Shown piece after piece: positions 28,762 through 37,794 of a stretch of 64,000 bases of DNA (positions are counted from its first letter, which is position 1; every line of letters begins with the position of its first letter). The DNA is taken from the NCBI GenBank assembly GCA_002400495.2, contig NVQL02000016.1:1-64000 (forward strand), written 5' to 3'. Position numbers and translations under genes: made by a program. Source of the stretch: Alphaproteobacteria bacterium. Lineage in GTDB: Bacteria > Pseudomonadota > Alphaproteobacteria > Rhizobiales > OSC116. Below the pieces are notes generated by a model. The model was not told the origin of the DNA. It made no database searches and worked only from the letters and a program-made list of their open reading frames with translations.

Positions 28762-29832
28762 ATGCAATATGAAGCTAGAAAAATAACCAAACCTAGAATG
28801 TTCATTTTGCGTATGCTGATATTTCTGGCATTTGTATCCATTGCCGTGACCATTCTTTACAAAGATTTAATTGATGCTTTTATGTCCAACCCGTTTTTAA
28901 ACGGCTTGATATTTTTCACCATATTGTTTGGCATTCTCTTCACCATTCGCCAAATCATGCGGCTTTACCCCGAAATCAGGTGGCTTAACAATCTACGCAT
29001 TGCCGACCCCACCATTCAAAGTGGCCGCCAGCCTAAATTGCTCGCACCGATGGCCACCATGTTGGGCAACCAAACTGGCGAAGTGACCTTAAGCACCAAT
29101 TCAATGCGCACCTTGCTTGATTCGATTGGCGCACGGCTCGATGAAGCGCATGAAATTTCGCGCTATATCACTGGTTTGCTGGTGTTTCTAGGTTTGTTGG
29201 GTACATTTTGGGGCCTACTCGGCACCCTCAACTCCATTGCAGGCACCATCAGCGGCTTAGATGCCGGCGCTGGTGAGGCTTCGGCAGTGTTTGAGGAGCT
29301 AAAAGCGGGGCTAGAAGCGCCGTTACAAGGCATGGCGACGGCTTTTTCATCTTCATTATTTGGTCTTGCTGGCTCATTGGTCATCGGTTTTATGGACATT
29401 CAAGCCAACCAAGCTCAAAACCGCTTTTATTTAGAATTAGAAGACTGGCTCTCTACCGTGACCGACATCACCGATGGCTCGCATGAAGCGCCTTATGGCG
29501 GCTCGGCGGCAACCCCGCAAATTAATTTCGCCATTCAAGATATGCAAAAATCTATTGCCAAAATGGACAACCGCATGGATGAACATGTATTCAATACAAT
29601 GGCTGGCAATGAAGCCATTAACAGCATTGCCGAAGGCGTACAACACATTGCCGAACAAGTGCGCCAAGAAGGCGAAAATGTGCGGGAATTGGTTGACCAT
29701 CAAAACCAACAAAATGCCGAAATGAGCAGCCTTCTGCAGCGTTTGCAAGCTCAGAACCCCGAAAATGCCGAATATTATCAAGAACAGCAAAATGACCAAG
29801 ATTACCCCCCAAATGATAACGAAAGGGATTAA
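28762..29832 (+). CDS. MotA/TolQ/ExbB-type proton channel protein
   Basis: Polytopic membrane protein with predicted helices near residues 13-33, 42-62, 133-155 and 188-212. The block GLLVFLGLLGTFWGLLGTLN and the Ala/Gly-rich GMATAFSSSLFGLAGSLVIG match the two channel-lining helices of MotA/TolQ/ExbB. The C-terminal cytoplasmic third is a predicted coiled coil with Gln-rich end. It lies 5 bases before an OmpA-type partner. Flagellar genes are absent here, so a non-flagellar motor or envelope role is likelier than MotA itself; the role is not known to me. Confidence 0.82.
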   Translation: MQYEARKITKPRMFILRMLIFLAFVSIAVTILYKDLIDAFMSNPFLNGLIFFTILFGILFTIRQIMRLYPEIRWLNNLRIADPTIQSGRQPKLLAPMATMLGNQTGEVTLSTNSMRTLLDSIGARLDEAHEISRYITGLLVFLGLLGTFWGLLGTLNSIAGTISGLDAGAGEASAVFEELKAGLEAPLQGMATAFSSSLFGLAGSLVIGFMDIQANQAQNRFYLELEDWLSTVTDITDGSHEAPYGGSAATPQINFAIQDMQKSIAKMDNRMDEHVFNTMAGNEAINSIAEGVQHIAEQVRQEGENVRELVDHQNQQNAEMSSLLQRLQAQNPENAEYYQEQQNDQDYPPNDNERD

Positions 29833-29837
29833 TCTTT

Positions 29838-30866
29838 ATGGCTTTCTCTCGCCGCTCATCACGCCGTGAAAACGTTAATTTTTGGCCTGGCTTTATTGAT
29901 GCCTTGTCAACAATTTTGCTTGTGTTTATTTTTCTACTCACCGTGTTTATGTTTGCCCAATTTTTCTTGAGCCAAGAAATCTCAGGCCGTGACAGTGTAC
30001 TAGATCGCCTCAAAGGTCAATTGTCTGAACTGACCCAAATGTTGGCGCTCGAAAAAGGCAACAGTGCCTCGCTAACCGACACCATAGCCTCATTAAGCCA
30101 AAACCTAGCCGATTCTGAATCAGAAAAAAGCCGATTATCTGGCCTATTATCCGCCTATGATGCCGAAAAAAACCAAGCTGGCAGCGCCATTACAGTTTTA
30201 AACGATAAATTAGCCGCCGAAACCCGCATAAGATCCGAAGCCTTGGCACAAGTCGAATTGCTCAATCTACAAATCGCTTCCTTACGCCGCCAAATTGCCT
30301 CGGTCAGTGCTGTGCTTGATACGGCCGAAGCCAAAGACCAACAAAATCAGGTGCAAATTGCCAATTTAGGCCGCCGCCTCAACCTCGCTTTGGCTCAAAA
30401 AGTGCAACAATTGTCTAAATACCGCTCCAACTTTTTTGGCCGCCTACGCGAAATTTTGGCCAAACGCTCAGACGTAAAAATTGTTGGCGACCGTTTTGTA
30501 TTCCAGTCCGAAGTGTTATTTCTCAAAGGTCAAGTTGAGATTAATGAATTGGGCGTTGTTGAATTGCAGAAAATTGCCGAAGCCATATTAGAAATATCAA
30601 CCGAAATACCCGATGATATCAATTGGGTGCTTAGAGTTGATGGGCATACCGACAGCACGCCAATTAAATCATCAGCTTATGCCTCTAACTGGGAATTATC
30701 CGCCGCACGCGCCATATCCGTTGTGCGCACCTTAATTGAAGCAGGCGTGCCCCCGCGCAGGCTTATGGCGGCAGGATTTGGCGAGCATCACCCATTGGCC
30801 GAAGGCGAAAGCGATGAAGCCAAAGAAATCAACCGCCGCATTGAGTTAAAACTCACAGAAAAATAA
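29838..30866 (+). CDS. MotB/OmpA-type peptidoglycan-binding partner
   Basis: A single N-terminal helix (about residues 18-45) has Asp21 in FWPGFIDALSTILLVF, where MotB carries its proton-binding Asp. A coiled coil spans about residues 50-180. The C-terminal OmpA-like domain contains VDGHTDSTPIKS and NWELSAARAISVVRTLIEAG, the peptidoglycan-binding core. At 342 residues it has the MotB plan with a longer periplasmic rod. Together with the preceding gene it forms a stator-like pair. No other motor gene is nearby. Confidence 0.85.
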   Translation: MAFSRRSSRRENVNFWPGFIDALSTILLVFIFLLTVFMFAQFFLSQEISGRDSVLDRLKGQLSELTQMLALEKGNSASLTDTIASLSQNLADSESEKSRLSGLLSAYDAEKNQAGSAITVLNDKLAAETRIRSEALAQVELLNLQIASLRRQIASVSAVLDTAEAKDQQNQVQIANLGRRLNLALAQKVQQLSKYRSNFFGRLREILAKRSDVKIVGDRFVFQSEVLFLKGQVEINELGVVELQKIAEAILEISTEIPDDINWVLRVDGHTDSTPIKSSAYASNWELSAARAISVVRTLIEAGVPPRRLMAAGFGEHHPLAEGESDEAKEINRRIELKLTEK

Positions 30867-30869
30867 TCA

Positions 30870-31928
30870 CTAGTTTTTGGTACAGCTTAGAATGCGGTTT
30901 TCGTTTATGGTCGCAACATACATTTTGTCACCATATTTAACCGCGCCTGATGCACCAGAAAATTGTGTGCCATCATCTAAATAGACAACCCGCAACTCGC
31001 CACCTTGGCCATTTTTAGGCGGTACAGCATGAAAGACCACGCTTGGTGCCAGCTCACTTAGCCCCAATTGATAAAATAATGTGCTGAACATTTGGGGATG
31101 GCCGCCAATCAAGAATGAACCATCTGGATTGCGCCTGATATTATCAACACCCGCATCCATATAAAGGTCGCCGGTTTTAACCAGGGCATTAGTCTCCACA
31201 TCACGATCAAAAAATTCCAAAGTGCGGTTGAGCATATCAGTCACATATAATTGTTGACCATCTTCTGACAATTCAATGCCATTGGCATAGACAAACCCAT
31301 CTGCCGCAATGTTCAGTTTTTGGCCATCATAATAGATAATTTCGGCTTGCTCTAAACCAAACACCCCGTTAAGGATCGATAAAACACCCTGACCACTGCC
31401 ATCTTGTGTGGCATAAAAGCGTGTCTCATCAATCGCCACAATAGAATTATAATTGCCTTCAAGACCATTTACAATTTTCACATGTTGCAATTGCCCCGCC
31501 ACCAGATCAAACACTTCAACCGTGCTTTGATTTTCAGCAGGATGGTTGACAACGAATAGGCGTTTTGTGCCATCATCAAGCTTGAATAAGCTGATACCAT
31601 GCGGACGGAATCTTTGGTTCAAATCCATCATCATTGGCGTAATTTTATCATCGCTTGCATTCATATCCAGCACATAAATACCACCATCTGTAGCAAAACG
31701 TGTTTTCGCATCATGCCGCGGTGAGGCAGAAATATACAGCAGGCCACTGTCATAATCGGCAAACATATCTTCAGGCCCATAAGGCGCTTCGATGGCTTTG
31801 CAAGCATATTCGCTTTGCGACTTAATGGTTTGAAACTGCCCTTGTTGGATGAATAAACGCACGCTAAAAAATGATATTAAAATCAGCACTGCCAGCATTA
31901 ACCAGCCAATATTTTTCTTTTTAAACAA
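30870..31928 (-). CDS. Paraoxonase/arylesterase-like beta-propeller protein
   Basis: The 352-residue product has one N-terminal membrane helix or uncleaved signal (about residues 8-27) and then a six-bladed propeller of the PON type. Matching blocks are GPEDMFADYDSGLLYISAS, FRPHGISLF, VVNHP, EGNYNSIVAIDETRFYATQDG and ADGFVYANGIELS, which in PON1 carry the calcium-binding residues. PON-family enzymes hydrolyse lactones or aryl esters; the substrate here is unknown. It is convergent with the OmpA-type gene (3-base gap) and lies 23 bases after the ABC exporter gene, so the two minus-strand genes may be cotranscribed. Confidence 0.8.
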   Translation of the reverse strand: MFKKKNIGWLMLAVLILISFFSVRLFIQQGQFQTIKSQSEYACKAIEAPYGPEDMFADYDSGLLYISASPRHDAKTRFATDGGIYVLDMNASDDKITPMMMDLNQRFRPHGISLFKLDDGTKRLFVVNHPAENQSTVEVFDLVAGQLQHVKIVNGLEGNYNSIVAIDETRFYATQDGSGQGVLSILNGVFGLEQAEIIYYDGQKLNIAADGFVYANGIELSEDGQQLYVTDMLNRTLEFFDRDVETNALVKTGDLYMDAGVDNIRRNPDGSFLIGGHPQMFSTLFYQLGLSELAPSVVFHAVPPKNGQGGELRVVYLDDGTQFSGASGAVKYGDKMYVATINENRILSCTKN

Positions 31929-31951
31929 AATCCGCCCCGTTTAATCTCTAA

Positions 31952-33757
31952 TTAAGCCACAATATCCTGTGTTTGCAGCTGCACAAGTTTCGCATAAGTG
32001 CCTTTTTGTGCCATCAATTTTTGATGATCGCCCTGCTCCACAATCTCGCCATCATCAATCACCAAAATACGATCCGCATCTCTGATGGTTGACAACCTAT
32101 GCGCCACAATAAGCGTGGTGCGGCCTTTTGCCAAATTCTCAAGTGCTTTTTGCACCTTTTTCTCAGACTGGCTATCCAAAGCACTGGTCGCCTCATCCAA
32201 CAATAAAACAGGTGCATCGCGCAAAATAGCCCGCGCAATGGCAATACGTTGGCGCTGCCCGCCACTCAATGCCATGCCACGCTCGCCCAATGCAGTGTTA
32301 TAACCATTAGAAGTGCGCATGATAAAATCATGGGCTTCAGCAGCTTTAGCGGCTTCAATCACTTCTTCATCAGTGGCTTCGATGCGACCAAAGCGAATAT
32401 TTTCCATCGCGCTGGTGGCAAAAATCATCACTTCTTGCGGCACAGTGGCAAATTGATTGCGCAAAATTTTCGGGTCTAGCTCGCTAATTTTATGGCCATC
32501 AATGCTAATTTTACCGCTATTAATGTCATAAAACCGCATCAATAAGTTAAATATAGTCGATTTACCCGCACCTGAGGGGCCCACAAATGCCACCATCTCG
32601 CCAGGATTGACCTTAAAACTCAAATCTTTGAACAATTGCAAATCTTTTTCACTATAAGCAAATTCAACATTTTCAAATTCAACAATACCACTAATTTTTT
32701 CGGTCAATTCAATAGGGTTTTTCGGCACATCAATGCCCGGTGTCATATCCAATAGCTGCATGATGCGGTCAGACGCACCTGCCATTTGCTGAATCTCACC
32801 CCACACTTGGCTAATCGCTGCCAAAGAGCTGGCTGCTAACACCGCATAAATCACAAATTCTGATAGATCTGCAACGCCCAACGAGCCATCAAGCACCGCA
32901 TTGGCACCCATCCATAATATGCCGACAATCGACGCAAACACCATGAAAATACTGATCGAAATTAACCGTGACTGCGCCATAATGCGCGTCGTGGCTACGG
33001 TTAAAGCCGTATCAACGCTCGCGCGAAAATTCTTTGCCGCTTGTTTTTCATAGGTGAATGATTGCACAGTATGAATGCCCGACAAAGTTTCGCCCGCATA
33101 GGCCGTGGTGTCAGCAAATGTGGTTTGCGCATCCTTAGCCAAAACCCGCACTTTACCGCCCATTAACACCAATGGAATGACCATAAGTGGAATGGCCGCC
33201 ACCACCATAAGGCTTAAATACCATGAAGTGGTGAACATCATAATCACCGCACCAACCATAATAAAGCCGTTACGCAACACCATAGACACACTCACCCCAA
33301 CTGCCGATTTAATAGAGGTGGTATCAGATGACAGACGCGACAATAAATCGCCAGTTAAGTTTTCCTGATAGAATTTTTGATCGAGCCTTAAAAGCTGCTC
33401 ATAAAATTTTGCCCGCAAATCGGCCACCACACGCTCGCCAATTGACATCACAAAATAGTAACGAACCGCGCTTGATAAGGCCATAACGGTAGCCAAAGCA
33501 ATGAAGGCAAGAAACCGCACATTTATAGTTTCAATAACCTCGGCACTAAAGCCACTTTCAATTAAATCACCAACTAATTTTGGCAAAACCAATGTGGAGC
33601 CAGCTGCAATGGTCAGCGAAATCACCGCACCCAATACATAGTTTTTATGCACCCATACAAAAGGTAGTAATTTTACAATGGGGCCTAAATCCCCAAACAT
33701 TGATTTTTTTTGCGGTTTATCGGAAGGTTTTTCATCAATTGCTGTTTGATCGCTCAT
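31952..33757 (-). CDS. ABC exporter, fused permease and ATPase (MsbA-like)
   Basis: Half-transporter of 601 residues with six predicted helices (residues about 30-300) and a C-terminal ATPase. Walker A is GPSGAGKST, the signature LSGGQRQRIAIARA, Walker B VLLLDEATSALD and the switch His lies in IVAHRLSTI. I start at the internal Met (MSDQTAIDEKPSDK), with GGGA upstream, rather than 21 codons earlier. It resembles lipid or multidrug exporters; substrate unknown. Located upstream of rpmE in opposite orientation, as in other Rhizobiales. Confidence 0.88.
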   Translation of the reverse strand: MSDQTAIDEKPSDKPQKKSMFGDLGPIVKLLPFVWVHKNYVLGAVISLTIAAGSTLVLPKLVGDLIESGFSAEVIETINVRFLAFIALATVMALSSAVRYYFVMSIGERVVADLRAKFYEQLLRLDQKFYQENLTGDLLSRLSSDTTSIKSAVGVSVSMVLRNGFIMVGAVIMMFTTSWYLSLMVVAAIPLMVIPLVLMGGKVRVLAKDAQTTFADTTAYAGETLSGIHTVQSFTYEKQAAKNFRASVDTALTVATTRIMAQSRLISISIFMVFASIVGILWMGANAVLDGSLGVADLSEFVIYAVLAASSLAAISQVWGEIQQMAGASDRIMQLLDMTPGIDVPKNPIELTEKISGIVEFENVEFAYSEKDLQLFKDLSFKVNPGEMVAFVGPSGAGKSTIFNLLMRFYDINSGKISIDGHKISELDPKILRNQFATVPQEVMIFATSAMENIRFGRIEATDEEVIEAAKAAEAHDFIMRTSNGYNTALGERGMALSGGQRQRIAIARAILRDAPVLLLDEATSALDSQSEKKVQKALENLAKGRTTLIVAHRLSTIRDADRILVIDDGEIVEQGDHQKLMAQKGTYAKLVQLQTQDIVA

Positions 33758-34004
33758 ATGATCCCGTTTCTTCAATAGCTGTATGAAATAGATATATAGG
33801 TTCAGCTGCCCAAAAAACAATGGCTATTTATTATAATCAGTATAACCAGCAAAATAGCCACATATATATCGGCGCAATCGCCTAAAACCGCTTGTCTTAT
33901 AGGCCATTCTAGTCTATATCAGCTGCAAACAGATTCATTAAAGGCTAGTTGGCTGCGGTTCTCGTCAGTTTTCATAGTTTTTCTATAAATGTAAGGTTAT
34001 AAAA

Positions 34005-34226
34005 ATGAAAAATGACATTCACCCAGATTATCATATGATTAAACTTCAAATGCTAGATGGCAGCATCCGCGAAACCCGCTCAACTTGGGGCAAAGAAGGC
34101 GATACAATGGTATTAGACGTTGACCCTTCAACTCATCCAGCTTGGACTGGCGGCGGCGCTCAACTGACTGGCCGTGGCGGACGTCTTGATAAATTTAACA
34201 AACGTTTCGAAGGTATGTTGGGTTAA
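34005..34226 (+). CDS. rpmE: 50S ribosomal protein L31
   Basis: 73 residues beginning [20 protein letters not shown], with [26 protein letters not shown], the alphaproteobacterial L31 pattern. The zinc-binding Cys residues of the CxxC-type L31 are absent, so it is the zinc-free form common in this class. A good AAGG site precedes the ATG. The 247-base upstream region probably contains its promoter. Terminators follow. Confidence 0.97.
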   Translation: MKNDIHPDYHMIKLQMLDGSIRETRSTWGKEGDTMVLDVDPSTHPAWTGGGAQLTGRGGRLDKFNKRFEGMLG

Positions 34227-34253
34227 TACAACCAAATATTTCTTATATGTTTT

Positions 34254-34283
34254 AAAAGCCTTCCAATTTTTGGGAGGCTTTTA
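34254..34283 (+). terminator. Intrinsic terminator after rpmE
   Basis: Stem AAAAGCCTTCC/GGGAGGCTTTT with one G-T pair and a T-rich loop, ending in TTTT. Confidence 0.8.
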
Positions 34284-34297
34284 ATTTACCTAAATTC

Positions 34298-34334
34298 CAA
34301 ACAAAAATAAGCCAGACAAATAGTCTGGCTTATT
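34298..34334 (-). terminator. Intrinsic terminator after rcdA
   Basis: Perfect 12-bp stem AATAAGCCAGAC/GTCTGGCTTATT, loop of 5, followed on the minus strand by TTTTTG and further T. It belongs to the rcdA transcript; the rpmE hairpin lies just beyond it. Confidence 0.85.
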
Positions 34335-34393
34335 AAATAAAATATTTTGAATACAATGTTTTAATACAATGCTTAAGGTGTATTTCAATTCAT

Positions 34394-34921
34394 TTAATTG
34401 ATACGACCAAATGCCGCTTCCAATTTATTAAAATGATTACGTACACCAATTTCTTGATTTGATGTTTGCTCAAACTTTGCCCAAAATTGTCTATCAATTT
34501 TTTGCAATCTTACCTGTAAATCAAAGCTTTTGTGAATAAGATCAATAAGCTTTACGGGCAATTCCTCAATCAACGTTGTCACATCATCAACCCGACGCTT
34601 TGACAATTTAATGCGGTTGCTATCACGCTTAATTTCATCAATACCAAGCTCGCCATTTTTAAGCGCCCGCTGCAACAATAACCATGAAGCAATTTGCATT
34701 AACCGCGTGGTTAGTCGCATGCTTTCAGAGGCATATGCCAAAGCTTGTGGGCGGCTTAATTCGCGTGATTGAACGCGGCCATCTCCGTCCAAATAATTGG
34801 CTGTCTCCTCAACCAATGCCATGCCTTCATTAAACAGAGACTGGAATTGGTTTGAAGCTGCAAAAAATTCAGCAAAATTTATGGTTTCAGATAACTTATT
34901 CTTATCATTAGATAATTTCAT
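34394..34921 (-). CDS. rcdA: RcdA, regulator of CtrA degradation (DUF1465)
   Basis: Cell-cycle adaptor that in Caulobacter helps deliver CtrA and other substrates to ClpXP at the pole. The diagnostic stretch LFNEGMALVEETANYLDGDG, then YASESMRLTTRLMQIASWLLLQRAL, matches the RcdA/DUF1465 family. The 175 residues form the expected helical bundle with a variable C-terminal tail. It is monocistronic, convergent to rpmE. A perfect CtrA site lies 72-87 bases upstream, which suggests CtrA controls the gene for its own adaptor, as reported in Caulobacter. Confidence 0.9.
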   Translation of the reverse strand: MKLSNDKNKLSETINFAEFFAASNQFQSLFNEGMALVEETANYLDGDGRVQSRELSRPQALAYASESMRLTTRLMQIASWLLLQRALKNGELGIDEIKRDSNRIKLSKRRVDDVTTLIEELPVKLIDLIHKSFDLQVRLQKIDRQFWAKFEQTSNQEIGVRNHFNKLEAAFGRIN

Positions 34922-34992
34922 TTTTATAACGCCCTAACTCAATACTTGTATAGTTAATATATACTTTTGCTTATGGCGAGTCTTTAAGAAGT

Positions 34993-35008
34993 TTAACAAA
35001 TGGTTAAC
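34993..35008 (-). promoter_or_regulatory. Full CtrA-binding site upstream of rcdA
   Basis: TTAACAAATGGTTAAC fits the consensus TTAA-N7-TTAAC exactly on plus. On minus it also reads TTAACCAT followed by a second TTAA at the same spacing. It lies about 72 bases upstream of the rcdA start. Confidence 0.6.
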
Positions 35009-35309
35009 GCCTCAGTTGATAACTGAAGACGTAAAAATTTGCTCCCTCTTACCCCGTATCCTTGCTCATTTACAATCGCACCTTAGTCGCTAAACATTGG
35101 CATATCATTGCAAAAAAGCAATGGATTTTAATTAAATTTATCATTTGTATAAATGTGGGAAAACTTAAAAAAAGCCATTTAGCCTTTCGCAAACAAAAAA
35201 AGCCAAACCTAACAACAATATAAGTTAAGACTCCCTTGTAAAAAGGCGCTCAGCTTTTGCACAAGCAAAAAAATAATGCTAAAAAATATTAAATTTTGTT
35301 GTTTTTTGT
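35009..35309. other. AT-rich intergenic stretch with no recognisable gene
   Basis: Very AT-rich sequence between rcdA's promoter region and the orphan terminator. It holds poly-A tracts and a small TTTTGC-ACAA-GCAAAA hairpin near 35256. I find no ORF with a ribosome site and no RNA family I recognise. Confidence 0.5.
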
Positions 35310-35490
35310 AAAAAAAAGAGCCGTAAAAATACGGCTCATAAAGTTTAATAGGGAGACGTAAAAGAGAATATCAATGAAAAAATATTCAACAGCTATCAAC
35401 CGAAGTCTATAACCGCATTACGCAAGTTAACTATACATAAATACAGATTAAAAATTAGTTAATATTCAACTTATTTACCAAAATTTAGAC
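35310..35490 (-). ncRNA. Candidate small RNA ended by an orphan terminator
   Basis: A strong minus-strand terminator (stem GAGCCGTA/TACGGCTC, then eight T) at 35318-35339 has no annotated minus-strand gene upstream of it. Just before the hairpin the RNA would read TCTCCC in an unstructured stretch, the anti-Shine-Dalgarno motif common in Hfq-dependent rhizobial sRNAs. A promoter-like TTGTTG, 18 bases, TATTAT lies near 35500-35530. No ORF of useful size is present. The 5' end is a guess. Confidence 0.5.
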
Positions 35491-35636
35491 TAAAGGATAA
35501 TATAGAATCAAATATCAAGCCAACAATAGCGATGAATTCTTAGTAATTACCTACAATTATATGTTTCATTCTGGCCATTTATCAATGCGAACGAATCACT
35601 TAATATCTATATTTATTAAATTTTATCTGGATCATC

Positions 35637-36641
35637 ATGCCAAATCATCACATACCCAAAACCATGCAGGCAATTCGCATCAACAGCTTTGGCAGTTGGC
35701 AAGAGCTAGAACTTGCCACTCATAATGTACCGCACATTCAACAAGCCGAGTTGCTCATAAAAGTTGAAGCCGCAGGTGTCAACCGACCCGATATATTACA
35801 ACGCAGAGGCCATTACCCACCGCCCAAAGGCGCATCACCAATTTTGGGGTTAGAAATAGCGGGCATTGTGGTCGATAAATCGGCCACCGCAGATAAATAT
35901 CAAATTGGCGATAAAGTTTGCGGGTTAGTTGCAGGTGGTGGCTATGCTCAATATGCCACCATTCATCAAGACACCGCCCTACCCATACCCAAAGACCTGA
36001 ACTTTATTGAAGCCGCCAGCCTGCCCGAAACTTATTTTACCGTGTGGAATAATGTGCTTGACCGCGCCGCTTTGCAAGATGGTGAAAGCCTGCTTATTCA
36101 TGGCGGCAGCAGCGGCATTGGTGTCGCCGCCATACAGATAGCCCGCCAATTTAAATTTGCCAAAATATTTGCCACCGCCGCCAGCGATGCCAAATGCGCA
36201 ACCATTAAAAGTTTGGGCGCGGTTCCGATCAATTATCTAAAGGAAGATTATGTTGCCATCATAAAAGCAGAAACAGGCGGCAAAGGTGTAGATGTAATTT
36301 TAGACATGGTTGGCGGCGATTATATCAATCGCAATGTACAGGTGGCGGCAAATGATGGCCGCATTGTCAACATTGCCTATTTAAATGGCGCCATTGCCGA
36401 AGTTGATTTTTTGCCCGTTATGCTCAAACGCCTCACCTTAACAGGCTCAACCTTGCGCAACCGCCCATTGGCCGAAAAAGCAAAAATAGCCGCTGCATTA
36501 CATAAGCATATTTGGCCACTTATAGAAGAAGGTAAAATCAAGCCAATTATCGATAAGATATTTGCCTTAAAAGACGCAGGTTTAGCCCATAAATATATGG
36601 AAGATGGCCGACATATCGGCAAACTAATGCTAGAAATATAA
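35637..36641 (+). CDS. NAD(P)H:quinone oxidoreductase, PIG3 type
   Basis: Zinc-free medium-chain dehydrogenase of 334 residues. Blocks typical of the PIG3/quinone reductase group are KVEAAGVNRPDILQRRGHYPPP, GLEIAGIVVD and the NADPH-binding LLIHGGSSGIGVAAIQIA, followed by GGKGVDVILDMVGGDY. It reduces quinones or related electrophiles with NADPH. GGATC precedes the first ATG; a second Met at codon 10 is possible. It sits directly upstream of trcR, a conserved pair in Rhizobiales. Confidence 0.9.
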   Translation: MPNHHIPKTMQAIRINSFGSWQELELATHNVPHIQQAELLIKVEAAGVNRPDILQRRGHYPPPKGASPILGLEIAGIVVDKSATADKYQIGDKVCGLVAGGGYAQYATIHQDTALPIPKDLNFIEAASLPETYFTVWNNVLDRAALQDGESLLIHGGSSGIGVAAIQIARQFKFAKIFATAASDAKCATIKSLGAVPINYLKEDYVAIIKAETGGKGVDVILDMVGGDYINRNVQVAANDGRIVNIAYLNGAIAEVDFLPVMLKRLTLTGSTLRNRPLAEKAKIAAALHKHIWPLIEEGKIKPIIDKIFALKDAGLAHKYMEDGRHIGKLMLEI

Positions 36642-36741
36642 ACTACTTTTAATTTGTGGAAAATTAGGTTATACAAAGCCATTCCTAATAATTGACGAGA
36701 CTTAGCTTTTGCAGCGATTGCAAAAGACAGGAGAGAAGCAT

Positions 36742-37518
36742 ATGAGTAACGGACCTTTAATGCCCAAAGCTACTGCCGTATGGTTGGTAGACAATACAGC
36801 GCTTACATTCGACCAAATTGCCGACTTTTGCAGCCTTCACCCGCTTGAAGTGAGAGCCATTGCTGATGGCGATGTGGCACAAGGCGTACGCGGCCAAGAC
36901 CCCATACAATCTGGCGAATTAACCCGCGAATCAATTGAAGAAGCACAGAATGATGACAGCATCAAACTGGTTTTAGCCAAACGCAAATTGGTCATTCCAG
37001 AAGCCAAGACCCGCAAAGGCCCACGTTATACACCGCTTTCACGCCGTCAAGACAAGCCATCTTCTATTCTATGGTTGGTGAAATTTCACCCAGAATTGGT
37101 TGATAGCCAAGTGATGAAATTGGTCGGCACCACCAAGCCAACCATTAAAGCCATCCGCGAGCGCAGCCATTGGAACATTCAAAACATCAAACCGATTGAC
37201 CCTGTCGCCCTTGGCCTCTGCAAACAAATCGAGTTAGATGCTGCTGTTGCCAAAGCCGCAGCACGTGTCGCCAAAGAGCGCGATAAAGCCATCGCAGCTG
37301 GCACATTATTGCCAACCGAAGAAACCACAGCTCCAGCCTATAAAAAAGACAATGAACATTTTGCCGAAATCGTCGGCCATGTTGATGATGTGGTGGAAAC
37401 CGAAGAAGCCACAGCCGATAACTTGTTTGACTTGGATGAAGCCAAACAAGCCGAAGCCGAAGCCGAAGAAAAAGCCCCATCCGCCGCTGACGTATTTGCA
37501 AATTTTGGCAACGATTAA
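36742..37518 (+). CDS. trcR: Cell-cycle transcriptional regulator TrcR (DUF1013)
   Basis: Conserved alphaproteobacterial DNA-associated protein. I start at MSNGPLMPKATAVWLVDNT, with AGGAGAG upstream, rather than 11 codons earlier, giving 258 residues. The conserved core FDQIADFCSLHPLEVRAIADGDVAQGVRG contains a predicted helix-turn-helix, and a second block reads KFHPELVDSQVMKLVGTTKPTIKAI. The C-terminal part is Ala/Glu-rich and probably disordered. Family members are linked to cell-cycle transcription; exact targets are not inferable from this window. Confidence 0.88.
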   Translation: MSNGPLMPKATAVWLVDNTALTFDQIADFCSLHPLEVRAIADGDVAQGVRGQDPIQSGELTRESIEEAQNDDSIKLVLAKRKLVIPEAKTRKGPRYTPLSRRQDKPSSILWLVKFHPELVDSQVMKLVGTTKPTIKAIRERSHWNIQNIKPIDPVALGLCKQIELDAAVAKAAARVAKERDKAIAAGTLLPTEETTAPAYKKDNEHFAEIVGHVDDVVETEEATADNLFDLDEAKQAEAEAEEKAPSAADVFANFGND

Positions 37519-37547
37519 GCTGAGCCAAAACAGAATTTAGACATTCC

Positions 37548-37588
37548 AACCCCGTAGAGACAGACACATCTCTACGGGGTTTATTTTT
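37548..37588 (+). terminator. Intrinsic terminator after trcR
   Basis: Thirteen-bp stem AACCCCGTAGAGA/TCTCTACGGGGTT, 8-base loop, followed by TATTTTT. Repeat locus 2 begins immediately after it. Confidence 0.9.
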
Positions 37589-37590
37589 GC

Positions 37591-37790
37591 ACCAAAACTC
37601 GGAGCTTCGCCAAACTCTAGCCCACTAAGCTTAATGAGCTAACGTTGGGTGGTGAACAAGCGTCCCATCAGCGGCTGAGTGGCTTAGCTAGAGAGCGGAG
37701 CGAACGCACGCAGTGCCAAACATAATGCAAGCTTCCAGAGCATCAAAAACCAGCCAACTGTCTTTATACAGCATATTCCGACGAACAGCA
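37591..37790. repeat. Dispersed modular repeat, locus 2, first tandem copy
   Basis: Begins ACCAAAACTCGGAGCTTCGC, contains the shared CAGCGGCTGAGTGGCTTAGC at about 37674, then the cassette GAGAGCGGAGCGAACGCACG and a tail CTTCCAGAGCATCAAAAACC. The next copy starts 204 bases later with the same opening sequence. Confidence 0.88.
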
Positions 37791-37794
37791 TGCC

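Noticed and set aside
28762-30866. Zorya-type defence (ZorA/ZorB) reading of the MotA/OmpA-like pair
   Set aside because: No ZorC, ZorD or ZorE helicase or nuclease follows, and the pair sits in a housekeeping block conserved in Rhizobiales.
35373-35411. Twelve-codon ORF starting MKKYSTAINR upstream of the quinone reductase
   Set aside because: Too short to support, no attenuator structure after it, and it lies opposite the candidate small RNA.
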